Shown here piece by piece: positions 1 to 14,646 of a DNA stretch of 64,000 bases. The stretch comes from Punica granatum (taxonomy: Eukaryota > Streptophyta > Magnoliopsida > Myrtales > Lythraceae). The notes below the pieces were generated by a model, which worked only from the letters and a program-made list of their open reading frames with translations, was not told the origin of the DNA and searched no databases. The translations under genes and the position numbers were made by a program. Each line of letters starts with the position of its first letter. The stretch's first letter is position 1. The stretch is from assembly GCF_007655135.1 (NCBI RefSeq), contig NC_045131.1, forward strand, positions 25,156,001-25,220,000. The letters are read 5' to 3'.

Positions 1-3000
1 CGATTTTACGATTTACGATTCTACAATCCCCGACCGATTCTAGGTAGAATCGCGATTCTGAAAACCTTGAGTAACATATAAGTAAAATGAGTTTTGGCTT
101 TCTTATATTGATGTAGAATTAATTATAATTTGATGGATTATTCATACATGTATGCGATGTGTGACAATCATAGTTCAGGTGCATGTTTGTTGTTCTTGTT
201 AAATTATTTAGCTTGTTCATGCTTGCTTTGGCTTATCTTTTCAGCATTCCATATGTTTGATAAATTATTTAGCTCGTTCATGCTTTCCAAACGGTTAGGA
301 GCACACTCCGACAAATTTTTTCATTTTGCTTATAATTGTTTATCCTTCATGTTAAAATTACATATAGTTTTACTTGAATAAACTCGCTATCCGAACATAT
401 TCAAATGATTCAAATGTATGTGTCATGACCCGAGATCAAGCCTTAGCTTAATCCCGCATCATGACCGATAATGGCTGATCAAATGACATTGCGGAAGCAT
501 GCACGTAGAGGTAGCTCACGGTTGGGTTACTCTGGAAGTTCTCACTAATCTATATATAATTACAAAAACTGAAACAAAACCTTGGAAAATGCTACATATG
601 ATTTAGGCAGCTCATGATTGCATTAAATGGGGTTATATTAAATTTGGATAGAACGACTAATTTATACATAAAATAAGTTTCATTAAACAATAAATGAATT
701 AATTCACGTAATTAGATAAATAAATTAGAGTATAAGGAAATTAACTAATAAATTATGCTAATAAAGAAATTAAAGTACTTTGTTTAGGGCTGAGATTAAA
801 GAATTAGTTGAAGGAATACTGTCGCAGATGCATATACTAAATAAGAAAGGCAAACTGCCCTTTATCAAAATATATTTTATCGTATAAAGATATTGTTTGA
901 AATTTGAAAATAGTTATTGAAATATTTTGAATTTTAGAAGCAATTTTTTTAAAAATAAAATCTGAACAATTACTATAAAAATGTTATAAATGTTTGAACA
1001 CATGAGTCCATATGATACAAGGTATAAATAATATCAAAAAATATAATTAGATTTTCATAGATAAAATTTCCAAAAAAAATAATATCACAAATTGCTAATT
1101 TTTTTTGGTGTGCCGCAAATTACTAATTTCACTAACTTATGGTTATATAAAAAGATAAACATTTAACATTTGCAGCATTCCTTTCAAAACGAGTGTGAAA
1201 AATATCCAGAATGTGGTAAAAAAGACAAGTAGATGAAAAATTATTAATTTAATAAACTACTTAAAATTAGCCTAATTTTATTAAAAAATTAATTTAAACT
1301 TGAAATTGATTATTGCATCTTCTCACTATTATTCTCTAAGACCCTACAAGAAAGTAAAACTAACATGTCAAAATAATGATATTGAATAGTATTATATAAA
1401 AAATGTACAAACTGAAATTTATATATCCGAATGAGATTGTTTACTATATCATCTGTATTCGAACATATATTAAATAATATAAGACGCTGATTTTACAAAA
1501 TAAAGGTCACATAAAAAGTAAAAGATAAAGTAATGATATCACAATTTTTTTTTTACAAATGAAATTAAATATTCAATGCACTTTAAATAAGATAATTAGT
1601 AGCAAGTTGTCACTAAACTATTTAAAATGAGTCTAATATATTAGGATTACTTTTGAAAGTCTTTAGATGCTGTTAAAATTGCTCTAATTGTGAAATATTA
1701 CCATTAAAAATCAACTCGTCTAACTCACAGGTTAGAGCACTAGTTTATTTCAAATTTAAGTATTTTTACAATTTTATTCATGTAGTGAATTCTCAGTTTT
1801 GTTATCCTCCAATAAAAAAATTGATAACAAGGACAATTTAGTAAAATAACACAAAAGTAATTGAAAGGGGGACAGCAACTTCTCCCTTCATATAATAGTA
1901 TAGATATCTTTAATTATATAAAAATCTTTTGAGAACAAGTATTGAATTTACATATCAAAATTCTTCTTCATGAAAGTCCTTTCTACTTGAAATGTTCATT
2001 TACATATATGTAACTTTTACACATATGATAACATGTACGACGCCCAAGTCTAATCGCAACATATATTACACACTAAATAAGAATATCGGCTTACATAATT
2101 TATGATAATATTCATTTCTAAAATATCTTATCCAATACTTCCTTTTGCGAATTATCATCTTAGAAGTGTTTTCTCTAAAATCCCACTCTCAAAGGTGTAA
2201 CTTTATATGCATAGTTTTATAAATGTAACACAAATAGTATTAGTACTTCCGACAAAAAGTTTTTGGAAGTCCGTACCAAAATGCAATTTGCTACATACGT
2301 TGTGTATATTAATTAACAATTTTTTTTTGTTTGGGTTGCAGCCCCTTTATTCAAACTATGCTTATAATATTACAAAAGAGTGAAGGAAAAACTTTCTGTA
2401 ACTTTTAAGGTGCATTTGGTAGCGTAGAAAAGAATTAATCAATAATAAGAATTGGTAAGGAATGGAATTAATCGAGAATGAAATGAGGTAAATAATGAGA
2501 TTTAATTAGTTTCGTAGCATGGAATGAAATTGAATAGTAAAAACACTATCACATGGCTTGATTGCCATGAGTAGCATATAGAATTGATTAGGAATATGAC
2601 ATAAAGTACTTATATGCCCTTATATACAAAACCATCCATTAATTAACCGAGCCGACATAACTGTTAATTAGAAATATGAATATAAGACTAGTATAATTTA
2701 TTTATTAGATACAAATTAGTCCATAAATTCCATGATTAGCATGTGGAATTTGTGCACTAACGTACAATAGTTTAAAAAAAATAATTAATGGCAAATAGAT
2801 AAAATGAAAAATAAGTAAAATTTTAAAATAAATGATATATTCCATAAACTGACAGAGATGATACCAATTACCCAAAAGAGGGGAAAAAGAAAAGAAAAGA
2901 GGAGATGATATCAAATGTTTGTTGGGGGGCTGATACCAGCAAGGGAAGGTAAGACCAAGTAGTATCCCAATCATCATTTCAGATTAATACAATAATCTAT

Positions 3001-3021
3001 TCACATATCAGATGTACTGCT
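1..3021. other. AT-rich intergenic DNA, no gene seen
   Basis: I see no gene in this stretch. It is strongly AT-rich with many stops in all frames. Near 2408 there is a possible MITE end (GTGCATTTGGTAGCG followed by GAAT-rich sequence) resembling the tips of Harbinger-type MITEs, but I could not find a convincing partner end. Around 421-530 there is a less AT-rich block starting TGTCATGACCCGAG that could be the remnant of an LTR; this is a guess. Open frames here are short and show no recognisable domain. Confidence 0.5.
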
Positions 3022-5101
3022 CGTTAGTTATATGCCCTAGAGTCTATATTTCCAATTGGATAATTCCTATTTGTGTCAACAAAATTTATTCTATTATTTA
3101 TGAATTGTTTATGTTTATTAGAAAAAAAACCCTTAAGATAATTGGTAGATACTTCATTCTCAAAGAGTTGAAAATATCGGTGTAAACTCTAATATCCGAA
3201 AGCCCAATTGGGCCCCGACTAATCCAGTTGAGTCGGGTCGACCCACTAAAGAGTAAAACTCTTCCAACGTGGATTTTTTGCGTTCACAAGGACTCGAACT
3301 CGAGACCTTACTCAAGCGGAACAAGCGTTGAACCACTTGAACCAAGTTAAAAATATGAGTGACGGAGTTATCTGGTACATGTTCTTTAAATTGTTCGCGG
3401 TCATTGGAATCTTGGCTGGGCACTATTATTTTGGCTAGACCGTTATCTTTGTCTCTATCCATGATTAGAATATACATACTAATGAAAATGAAGTAATGAG
3501 TCTGAAGCTATTTGTTATTAGATATTGAGACAAACATGTAGATGCTTATTGAGATAAATGAATCGAACGTGACATATAGATAATATTTACATGATACTTT
3601 ACTATTGTCAATGAATATTATCCAGACTAGATTAGTGCATATAGTGCTTAGACTTGAGATAGCATCGTTATCTCTTACATAGGTAGTTAGGATTTGATCC
3701 TGCTTATATACTTTGTGGTAAACATGGGTATTTGACAGACAATGTCCTAATTAGTGTGTATTGAGGTAGGTGACCAATTAAGATAGGATTCATTGACATG
3801 GGTAAATAGGGAACGATTCTTTGGATTTGAGTTCTATTTCTTGATTATGAAATCTTTGATCAAGGTGGTTAGACTTAAATAGAAATGAGATTCTAATTTA
3901 AGTCCTGATGATCTATGAATGAAAACTTAAAGATTCCCCCATATGGTCAGATATAGATTTTTGACATTTATCATGGCCTGACAAGATCAGGATCTGCAAT
4001 GAAGGGACTCGAGTGCATAGCATATATGGCTACAGGTTCAACAGAATATTCAAATTGCACATTCATCACTATTTGGATTATTATGATATGCTGCTTTGTG
4101 TTATTGATGATCTTTGGGAACTAAGGGCTTTTTGGGAATTAAGCTTTTGGTTACGGAAAAAAGCTTCCAATAATGTCAAATGAGTTTGAAATTATAATCT
4201 CACTGCTGCTTAGTGATGAACTTAGTTAGTTACACGCAATATGACGTGTTTGAACCGGGGATGAATTAAGCCTAATTAAGGTAGTTAATTATGAATCAAT
4301 TCTCCGATTAGACTTGTAGTATAGTTGCAGAGCTACTGACACATCCCGAAGTCAAATATGATATTGAGGCGAATAGTTATAAGGAAATACGAGAGTTTCC
4401 TTATTTGGAAAGTTTTCATAATTAAAAAGTGTAGATGTAAAATCTTATGTCGAGGACGTAATAGTCTTTCTCTCTTGAAGGTTTGGTCATAAGATGACTT
4501 ATGTGTGTAACGGTATTATATCAACAATTAATTAATTAATTGCAAATTAACTCCTAGAGTCATTTATGTAAAACACATATGGATATGTTTTACGTGATTA
4601 ATACCAGGCATTAATCCTTTCCACACAAAACTGAAAAAAGAGAAAGAGACAGAGGGGCACACGGCTTTGTCAAATTAACCTACTGCCATTATCTTGGCTT
4701 TCCGATTAGAGTCCGTGTTGGTTTTTCTTTTGGTTGCCAAAAAAAGGACGTCCGAGACCACTTGATACATCCTTCTCTTTCCGTGGTGTCATCTGTTCCA
4801 GTGTGGGAAACCTTTCGAGCAGGATAAATGGTCTGAGAGGATTCTTGGAGATGAACAAGTTCATGTGGACAAGTTAGAGGCTGGACGAGTGGCTGGCTAT
4901 CATCATCTACAAGGATTCAATCTTGAAAGGTAAAACTCAATAATCCTTGTAGAAAAAAATCACAGGCCATGCTGTTTAATACGAATAAAAGGAGATACTA
5001 CGCTCGGAATATGATTTCGGGTTACGATCCTACATTCATGAGATGAAAAATTTTAATTATCGTTTTACAATTCCACTGCTTTTAATTTGATTTTTCCTTC
5101 A
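3022..5101 (+). repeat. 5' LTR of copia element A
   Basis: This repeat aligns along most of its length with 11282-13092: for example TTATATGCC near the start, CCATATGGTCAG in the middle, and GATTTTTCCTTCA at the end. It is longer than the 3' LTR because it holds a 168-bp SINE (3178-3345) and because the 3' copy lost a segment equivalent to about 3680-3760. Many substitutions separate the two copies, which points to an old insertion. Confidence 0.85.
3178..3345 (-). mobile_element. tRNA-derived SINE inserted in the 5' LTR
   Basis: On the minus strand this starts with TTGGTTCAAGTGGTTCAACG and continues to a pol III B-box-like GAGTTCGAGTCC, the layout of a tRNA-derived plant SINE. It is flanked by an 11-bp target-site duplication with one change: GTTGAAAATAT (3167-3177) and GTTAAAAATAT (3346-3356). 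The 3' LTR of the same retrotransposon keeps the empty site with one copy of GTTGAAAATAT at 11425-11435. Related sequences occur at 13762-13908 and 51524-51692. Confidence 0.8.
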
Positions 5102-5103
5102 AG

Positions 5104-5116
5104 TGGTATAAGAGCC
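5104..5116 (+). promoter_or_regulatory. Primer-binding site of copia element A
   Basis: TGGTATAAGAGCC lies two bases after the 5' LTR end. It differs by one base from the plant retrotransposon primer-binding site TGGTATCAGAGCC, complementary to the 3' end of initiator Met-tRNA. Its position directly after the LTR fixes the LTR border. Confidence 0.75.
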
Positions 5117-7340
5117 ATCCTTATATTCGTATTAGGTGCGCATAGATGTGGCATGTTTTGGTTTGAAATCTGATTTTTTTAAATGTACGATAAATCAATT
5201 GTTGAATTAGCGCAAGAATTGTTCTCGTGGCTGGCCCACATCGCCAAATCGGTGATGGCTCGTGGCTATGGGTGATAACTCATGGCTGTGAGAATACTTT
5301 TCGACCTCTTGGCTACATGCTGGAGATTGCTGCCTTTAATGGATGCACTCAGTGGCTCTCGGTTGTGCAATGCTGTAGGCGGTCGTGTGTGGTCTTCCGA
5401 GATCATTCATGGCTACTGCTCTAGGTCATGGGGTGGCTAAGATGACGGGAATGGCAGCCGACACGGCTATGAATGAAGATTTATGGCTGTTGGTGGCTTT
5501 GGGTTCGTGGATGCATGTCGATTGTCTCGGCTACACGCGACACGTGTGGCTGGTCGTGACTGTGCAATGCTGTCTGCTGCTATGCGTGGCCTTTTTCGGG
5601 GCTGCCACGAACCGTCTGAAGCTTCTTCACGCATTGGATTGTCCATATGCGACTGTTGTTGCTCCGAACATGCAAATTTCACCGGTGCTTTAACGTTTTT
5701 GTTGGGCTGGTTGTATTCATGGCTGCGTCATGGATGGGTGATGGTAGCATTTGTCCCAAAGCTAAAGCAATTGTGCGATGGCAATTTTCGGCAATTTCGG
5801 AAGTTTGACTTTAGGGATGACTACTTACCAAAACTCCATTCCATGAATTGGATTTTATGGAATTAGGACATTTGATATCCGGTTAAATTAATAAATACAT
5901 TGATACGAGATATTGAGGATAATTTTGGAAGATATGCTTGATATGAGATAACTTGTATATTTATCAGAATTTTGAAATTACCAAATATAAGATATTCGGA
6001 GGATTTTGTAAAGAGTTACAAAATGGCATGAAATTTTATTTTCTTTATGTTAAAGTTGCGTTATAATTTTTGTGCATGAGGATGGTCACGGGCTTTTAGA
6101 AAACCGATTCGATTTGTTTTTTTATGGGATACAATAATTTTTTTGCAATAGGTTATAATTTATTTAAAATTTTCAGTTTGGGGCCTTAGAGAGCCCATTA
6201 GTTCTAGGTCTCGCCTTGACATGCCAAGGATGTTTTCTGCAATGTACGAAGACACAAAAGGAAGACTTGGATGTAGTGGGAAGCCCAAAAGTCCATGAAG
6301 ATGGAGCCGTGAAGATTGTTAGGCCCTGTTTGGATTCGTGAACAAAAAAATTTAACTTTAACTTTAACTTTAACTCAACACACTACACAACAAAAACACA
6401 CATTTTCCATGTCAAAAATTTTAACTTTAGCTTTAATTCAACACACTACACAATAAAAACATACGTTTCCCAAGTCAAATTTATAATCACATCTCATTTG
6501 TCATTTTCTACAATCAAAATCAAAGTTACTTTAACTCTGAATCCAAACGCACCCTTAAATATTTGTATATTACCCAAAAGTCGATACCCAATCCTTGTGG
6601 CTAGGATTGGGCCCATAGATAAGCCTGTGATTAGGCCCTTTTTTATTATTTTCATGTTGATATGTGAAATGTATGTGATGTATGATATATATTGAATACC
6701 GATAATATGCAAAGTGAAACTTAATAGTAAATAGGTTGCCCGTGAGAATCTCCCAAAGAATAAATATTAAGTAGAAAAATGACATAGGTTATGAACCATT
6801 GTCATGACTCTCCACTAAAGTGTTATTTAGAGACTTTTTAATCTTTCTCATTGCTGGCTATGGATACATGGGGCATGGGTTGTGTTGAGAGATCTCTCTA
6901 CAAGAATGTCATAAACATAAGATGTTTTAGATTGTCAATTACCGAGAATGGCATGAACCTTAGGTAATTGATGTCTAAGGTTTAGTGTGTTTGGCTTAAT
7001 TAAGTATAATAGGCCAAGAACGGCATGTACTTGAGGTCCAAAATACTAGGAGCTAAGTCCAATTGACCCACACATGAGATGTATTGAACAAGGAGTTGTT
7101 CACTTATAGGGTATCAATTCTCCAAGAATGTCATGTTCCTGAGGGGAGTTATTGTCCTACAAGAATTCAATCACCAACTAGGAATCTTTTCCGATTATGA
7201 TTCCCATTTCCTATCTTAGGAGTATAGGACTCGAAAAGTTAGTGGGATATCATTTTGATTAAAAATCAATAATCATAATGATTATTGATTGATACATTTA
7301 TTTAATAACTAATTGCATCTTGTTATTTTCTGCAGTTATC
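5117..7340 (+). other. Leader region of copia element A, no gene recognised
   Basis: About 2.2 kb between primer-binding site and gag, unusually long for a copia leader. Positions 5220-5800 are less AT-rich than their surroundings and repeat short motifs such as GTGGCTATGG and CATGGCTG; several overlapping frames are open there but none shows a known domain. A MITE lies at 6322-6554. The rest is AT-rich with nothing recognisable. Confidence 0.4.
6322..6554. mobile_element. Tourist-like (PIF/Harbinger-type) MITE
   Basis: A 233-bp element with inverted tips: left GGCCCTGTTTGGATTC, right end (reverse complement) GGGTGCGTTTGGATTC. It is bordered on both sides by TTA (6319-6321 and 6555-6557), the 3-bp target duplication typical of PIF/Harbinger MITEs. 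Inside are repeats of the kind TTTAACTTTAAC and ACACACTACACAA. It has no coding capacity. It sits in the leader of copia element A and so is younger than that element. Confidence 0.75.
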
Positions 7341-7884
7341 ATGAGTATGATGAAACCTGTGAACCCTCTAGTTGGTATACTTGATACCAACAAGTACACT
7401 AGGTCTAATTTTGGGGATTGGCTCCACAACCTAAGGATTGTCCTCAATGTTGAGGGCATTGTCTCAGTCTTTACCGATTGAATGGGCTACAGATGATTAT
7501 ATTGCTGATTATCAGATGTGGGAGGCTGACTACCTCAAGGCGCATTGCTATATGCTAGCCTCTATGAGCAATGAGTTATAGAGGCAGTATAATGACATGA
7601 AGACTTGTGGGGAGATTCTGCAACACCTCAAGGAGTTGCATGATGAAAACAACAGAACAACTCGATATGAGATATTGAAGGAATTGTTTCATTTTAGGAC
7701 GCCGGAAGGAGTTGATGATGGCACTCATATCCAGAGGATGATCATGCTGATTGAACAGCTTGAGAAACTCAATTTTAAGATGGACAATGGGCTCTGCACT
7801 GATTTAGTGCTAGTCTCTTCCGGAATTCTTCTCCCCGTTCATTGTGACATACCACATGAACAAGCATTCGCATACGTTGCCTGA
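7341..7884 (+). pseudogene. Decayed gag of copia element A
   Basis: Starts ATG after a CTGCAG-containing stretch. The first frame shows the typical start of copia gag (NKYTRSNFGDWLHNLR) and stops near 7479. After a frameshift the frame 7597-7884 continues with the gag (UBN2-type) helical region, including the HLKELH and LIEQLEKLNF segments. At least one internal stop and one frame change make it non-functional. Gag would build the retrotransposon particle. Confidence 0.7.
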
Positions 7885-8478
7885 GCTACTTAACCTACTA
7901 CTTATTACTCTCATAATACTCTGAGGAATAAGAGGAAAGAGAAAGATGTTGTTCTTGTGATTGAGCTTCTCCCAATAAGATTGGGAAGAAGAAGAAGTAG
8001 AAGAACAAGAAGGGCTCTATCCCTCCGACATCAATAGGAGTGTCCAGGAATAAGGGTAAGAAAAAGGCTGCGGAAAGGGAACTTGTTTCCACTGCTGCAA
8101 TGATATATATTGGAAGAGGAATTGTAAGTAGTACCTCGCTTCGCTGAAAGCGGACAAGGGACAAAAACCTTCATAAGGTACATCTATCTCTTGTTATGTA
8201 TCCAATGGTTCATTTACCTCATCACTACTTGGATTTTTGACGCTGCAAGTTTTCACCATTTGTACCTCTATGCAGGAGCCAACAAGTAGTAGAGTCCTTG
8301 GAAAGAATGAAGTTAGCCTGAGGATCGGCAATGTAGCAAGTGTTGTTGCCAAGGCTGTGAGGGTCGACTTCATTACATTTAAATGATCATGTTTTATTTA
8401 TGGATCGTGTGTTGGTTTTACCAAACGCCTATTGAAATGTTATTTCAGTTTCCAGTTTGACTAGAAACGATTATTTGT

Positions 8479-11240
8479 TTGACTTTAAGAATGATGTTTG
8501 CAATATTTATTTTAGAAATAATATTGTTGGATTTGATTACTTACACGATGGTCTCTATTACATTAGAGTTAGAAATAAAAGCACTTTCGATGGCTGCTGA
8601 GGTTAATTCTATGTCTGAATTAGTGCTTAGTCTTAAACGGCTTTGGCACCTTAGACTAAGTCATATTGTAGAGGACAAGATAAGCAAGTTGGACAAAATG
8701 ACGCAAATAACTTTACTAGGTTCGAACCTAATCTAACTCGTGAATCATGTCCTCAAAGCAAAATGACTTGGAATCATTTGTAGGACAATTGGAGAGGGCC
8801 AATGATGTTTTAGAGCTCATACATAGTGATGTATGTGACTCATTTAGTGAAATGGCTAGAGGTAGGTACTACTACTTCATTACCTTTACCGACGATTTTT
8901 CTAAGTATGGGTATATTTATCTTTTAAAGTATAACTATGAATCCTTTAAAAAGTTCAAAGAATTCAAATCTCAAGTAGAAAAGAAAACATGTAAGAGCAT
9001 CAAAACTCTTCGATTAGATCAAGGAGGTGAGTGAATTTTGTGATTACCTGAAGGATCATGGCATTGTTCCTCAGTTTATTCCACCAGGAATATTGCAGTT
9101 GAACGGTGTTTCTGAGAGAAGGAATCGTACTTTGTCAGACATGGTGCGATCTATGATGAGTTATATAGATCTTCCCATTTCACTATGGGGACATGTAGTA
9201 CTCACTGCATGTTACTTGCGTAATAGGATTCCTTGGAAATTAGTTTCCATCACTCCATACGAGATATAGAATGGTAGGGCACCTAATCTGAAGCATGTTA
9301 AGATTTGGGGGTGTCCTGCTTAAATTAAGATGTAGAAGGCTGATAAGTTGGAAATCCGGTCCGAGAATGGTAGGTTTCTTGGATATCCAAGTAACAGCCT
9401 TTGATATTATTTCTACATCCCTACTGAACAAAAAGGTTATTGTAAGTAGAATTGCCCTCTTTTTTGAGAATGAGTTCATTTAGGAAGGAGGCATGGGATA
9501 AGAAATAACCTTAGATGATGAGTCATCAGATCAACAAACCGGTCAAACATTTGAGTCCATGCACGTTGATATACCAGTTAAACAACCTATTCAGACTTAG
9601 AATGTCACAGAACCTCGAAGGTCTCGTAGGCTAATTCGTCCTCCCACAAGATACCTTAATCTCCATGAGAATGTACAAGAGTTATTCACCATGGAGATAG
9701 TGACCACATATATGATCCTTCCATTTATAAGGATGTTATATTTGATATAGATTCCTTAAAATGGCTAGAAGCCATGAAGTCCGAAATGAACTCCATGAGC
9801 ACGAACCAAGTTTAGGATCTAGTTGACCCACCTGAAGGTATTGTACTTATTGGGAGCAAATAGGTCTTCAAGAGAAAGATTAGTCCTGATGGAAAGGTAA
9901 AAACTTATAAGGCTAGACTAGTGGCGAAGGGATATCGCCAGAGGTAAGAAATCGACTATGATGAGACTTTCTCGCCAGTACCAATGCTTAAGTCCATCAA
10001 GGTTTTACTAGCCATTGTTGCGAACTACGGTTATGAGGTTTGCCAGATGGATGTGAGGACCGCCTTCCTTAATGGATACTTTGAGGAAGACATTTTCATG
10101 GACCGACCCAAGGATTTTGAATCCGAGGATAAGTCAAAGGTGTGCAAGCTTAAGTGATCAATTTGTGGTCTTAAGCAAGCTTCAAGGAGTTGGAATCATC
10201 GTTATGATGAATCCATAAAGTCCTTTGGATTCATCAAAACCGAGGATGAGCCATGTGTATATAAGAAGGCTAGCGTGAGCATGGTCATCTTTCTTGTACA
10301 ATACGTGGATGACACTTTGCTGATGGGCAATGATATCGGCATGCTTACTTTTGTAAAGGTATGATTATCTAAGACTTTCTCCTTGAAAGATTTAGGAGAA
10401 GCGACCTATAGATAGACCGAAGAGATTGATATGTCTATCCCAAAGCTAGTATCTAGGAAAGGTGTTAAAGAGATTCAACATGCTTGACTCTAGAAGAGGA
10501 TTGCTCCTTGCGGGACAAGGTATCCACCTCTCCAAAGCGATGTCACTTATGACTTGATGAGAGGGAGAATATGGCATGGGTGTCTTATGCTTCGTCTATA
10601 GGTAGCTTGATGTATGCTATGTTGTGTACTATGCCAGATATTACGTATGTTATTAGTATGACTAGCAGATATCAATCCAATCCGAGGCCTAATCACTTGA
10701 CAACTGTCAAGAATATCCTTAAGTACTTGAGAAGAACTAAGGATATGGTTATGGTATATGGAGGAGGTGAATCCTGGTTAAACGAATTTACCGATTCTGA
10801 TTTTTAATCAGATGTAGATGATAGAAAGTCTATATCCGGATACATATTCACTTGTTATGGCGGTGCAGTTAACTGTAAGAGTTCCAAAAAGGAGACGACT
10901 ATAGACTCTACTGCAGATGATGAATATATCGTTGTATCTGATGCCGCGAAGGAGGCAGTTTGGATTCGCAAGTTTGTGACGGAACTTGGTGTCGTTCCTT
11001 CCATATCGTCACCAGTAGCTCTCTACTGTGACAATACTAGAGCTATCGCTTAGGTGAAGGAACCAAAGTCACACTAGAAATCCAAACACATCGAGAGAGG
11101 GTATCACATTATATGAGAGCTAGTCGGGAAAGGCGATGTAGCCATGCAGAAGATAGCTTTAGCGGACAATGTTGTCGATCCACTCACGAAGGCTATGACG
11201 CAACAGTTGTTAGTCAAACATCTTGTGAAGATGGATCTTA
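8479..11240 (+). pseudogene. Decayed pol polyprotein of copia element A
   Basis: Domains in Ty1/copia order. The GAG-pre-integrase segment with LWHLRLSH lies near 8640. The integrase core includes ELIHSDVCD near 8813 and a FTDDFSKYGY stretch near 8885. The reverse transcriptase begins near 9755 and includes KARLVAKGYRQR near 9915 and the catalytic YVDD near 10302. The RNase H-like part includes SISGYIFT near 10833. At least nine in-frame stops and several frameshifts are spread over the region (for example at 9032, 9267 and 10156). The order integrase before reverse transcriptase separates copia from gypsy. I give only the layout because the reading frame is broken throughout. Confidence 0.8.
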
Positions 11241-11281
11241 ATTAGATATTGAACTGACTAACTCTAGTGCAAGTTGAAGAT

Positions 11282-13092
11282 TGTTAATTATATGCCATAC
11301 CACCTATATTTATAATTGGATAATTCCCATTTATGGCTATAAAATTTATTCTATTATTCATGAATTGTTTATGTTTATTAGGAAAATCCCTTGAGATGCT
11401 TGGCAAATGTTTCATTCTCAAAGAGTTGAAAATATGAGTGACGGAGTCGTCTAATTCAAGTTCTTTAAATTGTTCACAATCATTGGAATCTAGGCTGGAC
11501 ACTATAATTCCGACTAGACCATTATCTTTGTTTGTATCCATTATTAGTATATAAATACTAATGAAAATAGAGTAGTGAGTCTCATGCTATTTACTATTAG
11601 ATATGGAAACAAATATGTAGATGCTTATAGAGATAAGCGAATCGAATGTGCTGTATAGATAATATTCACATGATGTTTTACTGTTGTCAATGAATATTAT
11701 CTAGACCATATTAGTGCATATAGTCTTTAGACTTGAGATGACCTGGTTATGGAAGTAGGTGACCTATTAAGATAGGATTCACTGACCTGAGTAAACAATG
11801 AAAGATCCTACGAATTTGGGTTCTCTTTCTTGATCACGAAATCCTTGGCAAAGGTGATTGGACTTAAATAGAAATTTCTAATTTAAGTCCTAATAATCTA
11901 TGAATGGAAGTTCAGAAATTCCATATGGTCAGTTATAGAATTTGACATTGATCATGCCCCTTACTGGATCGGGATCTATAATAAAGGGACTTGAGTGTAT
12001 ATCATATATGGTCACAGGTTCATCAGAATGTTCAAAATGCACATTCGTCTCTATTTGAATCATAATATATTGCTTGGTGTCACTCATGATCTTTGGAAAC
12101 CAAGGGCTTTTTGGAAATTAAACTTTTGGTTACGGAAAAGAGTTTCCAGTAATGTCAAATTATTTTGACATTATAATCTTATTGTTATTTAATGATAAAC
12201 GTAGTTAGTCACATACAGTAGGATGTGTTGGAACCAAGGATGAATTGAGTCTAATTAAAGTAGTTAATTAGGAATCAATTCTCGGATTAGACTTGAAATA
12301 TAATTGCAGGGTTGCTAGCACATCCCAAAGTCAAATTCGATATCGAGATGAATCCTTATAAGAAAATACAAGAGTTTCCTTATTTGAAAAGTTTTCATAA
12401 TTAGAAAGTCTAAATGTGAAACTTACGTTGAGAACATAATAATCTTTTTCTCTTGAAGGTTTGGTTATAAGATGACTTATGTGTACAACGGTATTATATT
12501 AGCAATAAATTAATTAATTGTGAATTAATTAATTTGTTGCAAATTAATCCTTAGAGTCATTTCTGTAAAACATATCAATATATGTTTTATGTGATTAATG
12601 CCAAGCATTAATCCTTTCTACACAAAAACTGAAAAGAGAGAAAGAGACAGAGGGGCACACGACCTAGTCAAATTAATCCACTGCCATTATCTTGGCTTGC
12701 CGATTAGAGACCGTGTTGGTTTTTCTTTTGGCTGCCAAAAAAAGGACTTTCGAGACCACTTGATATATCCTTCTCTTTCCGTGGTGTCTTCTGTTCAAGG
12801 GTGGGCAACCTTTTCAACGGGATAAACGGTCCGAGAGGATTCTTGGAGACGAATAAGTTCGTGTGGAGAGGCCGCAGGAGTGGTTGGCTATAATCATCTA
12901 CGATGATTCAATCTCGAAAGGTAAAACTCGATAATCCTTGTAGAAAATAATCACAGGCCGCATTGTTTAATATGAATGAGAGGAGATGCCACGCTCGGAA
13001 TATGATTTCGGGTTACGATCCAACATTTATGAGATGACAAATTTTAATCATCGTTTTACAATTTCGCTTCATTTAATTCGATTTTTCCTTCA
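11282..13092 (+). repeat. 3' LTR of copia element A
   Basis: Begins TGTTAATTATATGCC and ends CCTTCA, matching the 5' LTR. A purine-rich tract (GCAAGTTGAAGA) just before 11282 fits a decayed polypurine tract. It contains the empty target of the SINE found in the 5' LTR. The open frame at 12598-12825 lies within the LTR and has no sign of being a gene. Confidence 0.85.

Positions 13093-14646
<1,554 letters not shown>

Larger units (their letters stand above)
3022..13092 (+). mobile_element. Degenerate Ty1/copia LTR retrotransposon (element A)
   Basis: A full-length but decayed LTR retrotransposon of about 10 kb. The two long direct repeats (3022-5101 and 11282-13092) match over most of their length. 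The 3' copy has canonical TG...CA ends; the 5' copy starts CG by one change. Flanks CTGCT (3017-3021) and CTGCA (13093-13097) look like a 5-bp target-site duplication with one change. A near-perfect Met-tRNA primer-binding site follows the 5' LTR. Domain order gag, pre-integrase, integrase, reverse transcriptase, RNase H identifies Ty1/copia. Every coding part carries stops and frameshifts, so the element cannot be autonomous. LTR divergence and nested insertions indicate age. Confidence 0.9.

Noticed and set aside
5467..5866. Overlapping frames of 70-127 codons on both strands
   Set aside because: No domain, no splice or start context, and they lie in a retrotransposon leader; openness follows from local base composition.
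12598..12825. A 75-codon frame
   Set aside because: It lies entirely in the 3' LTR and its counterpart in the 5' LTR is not preserved as a frame.
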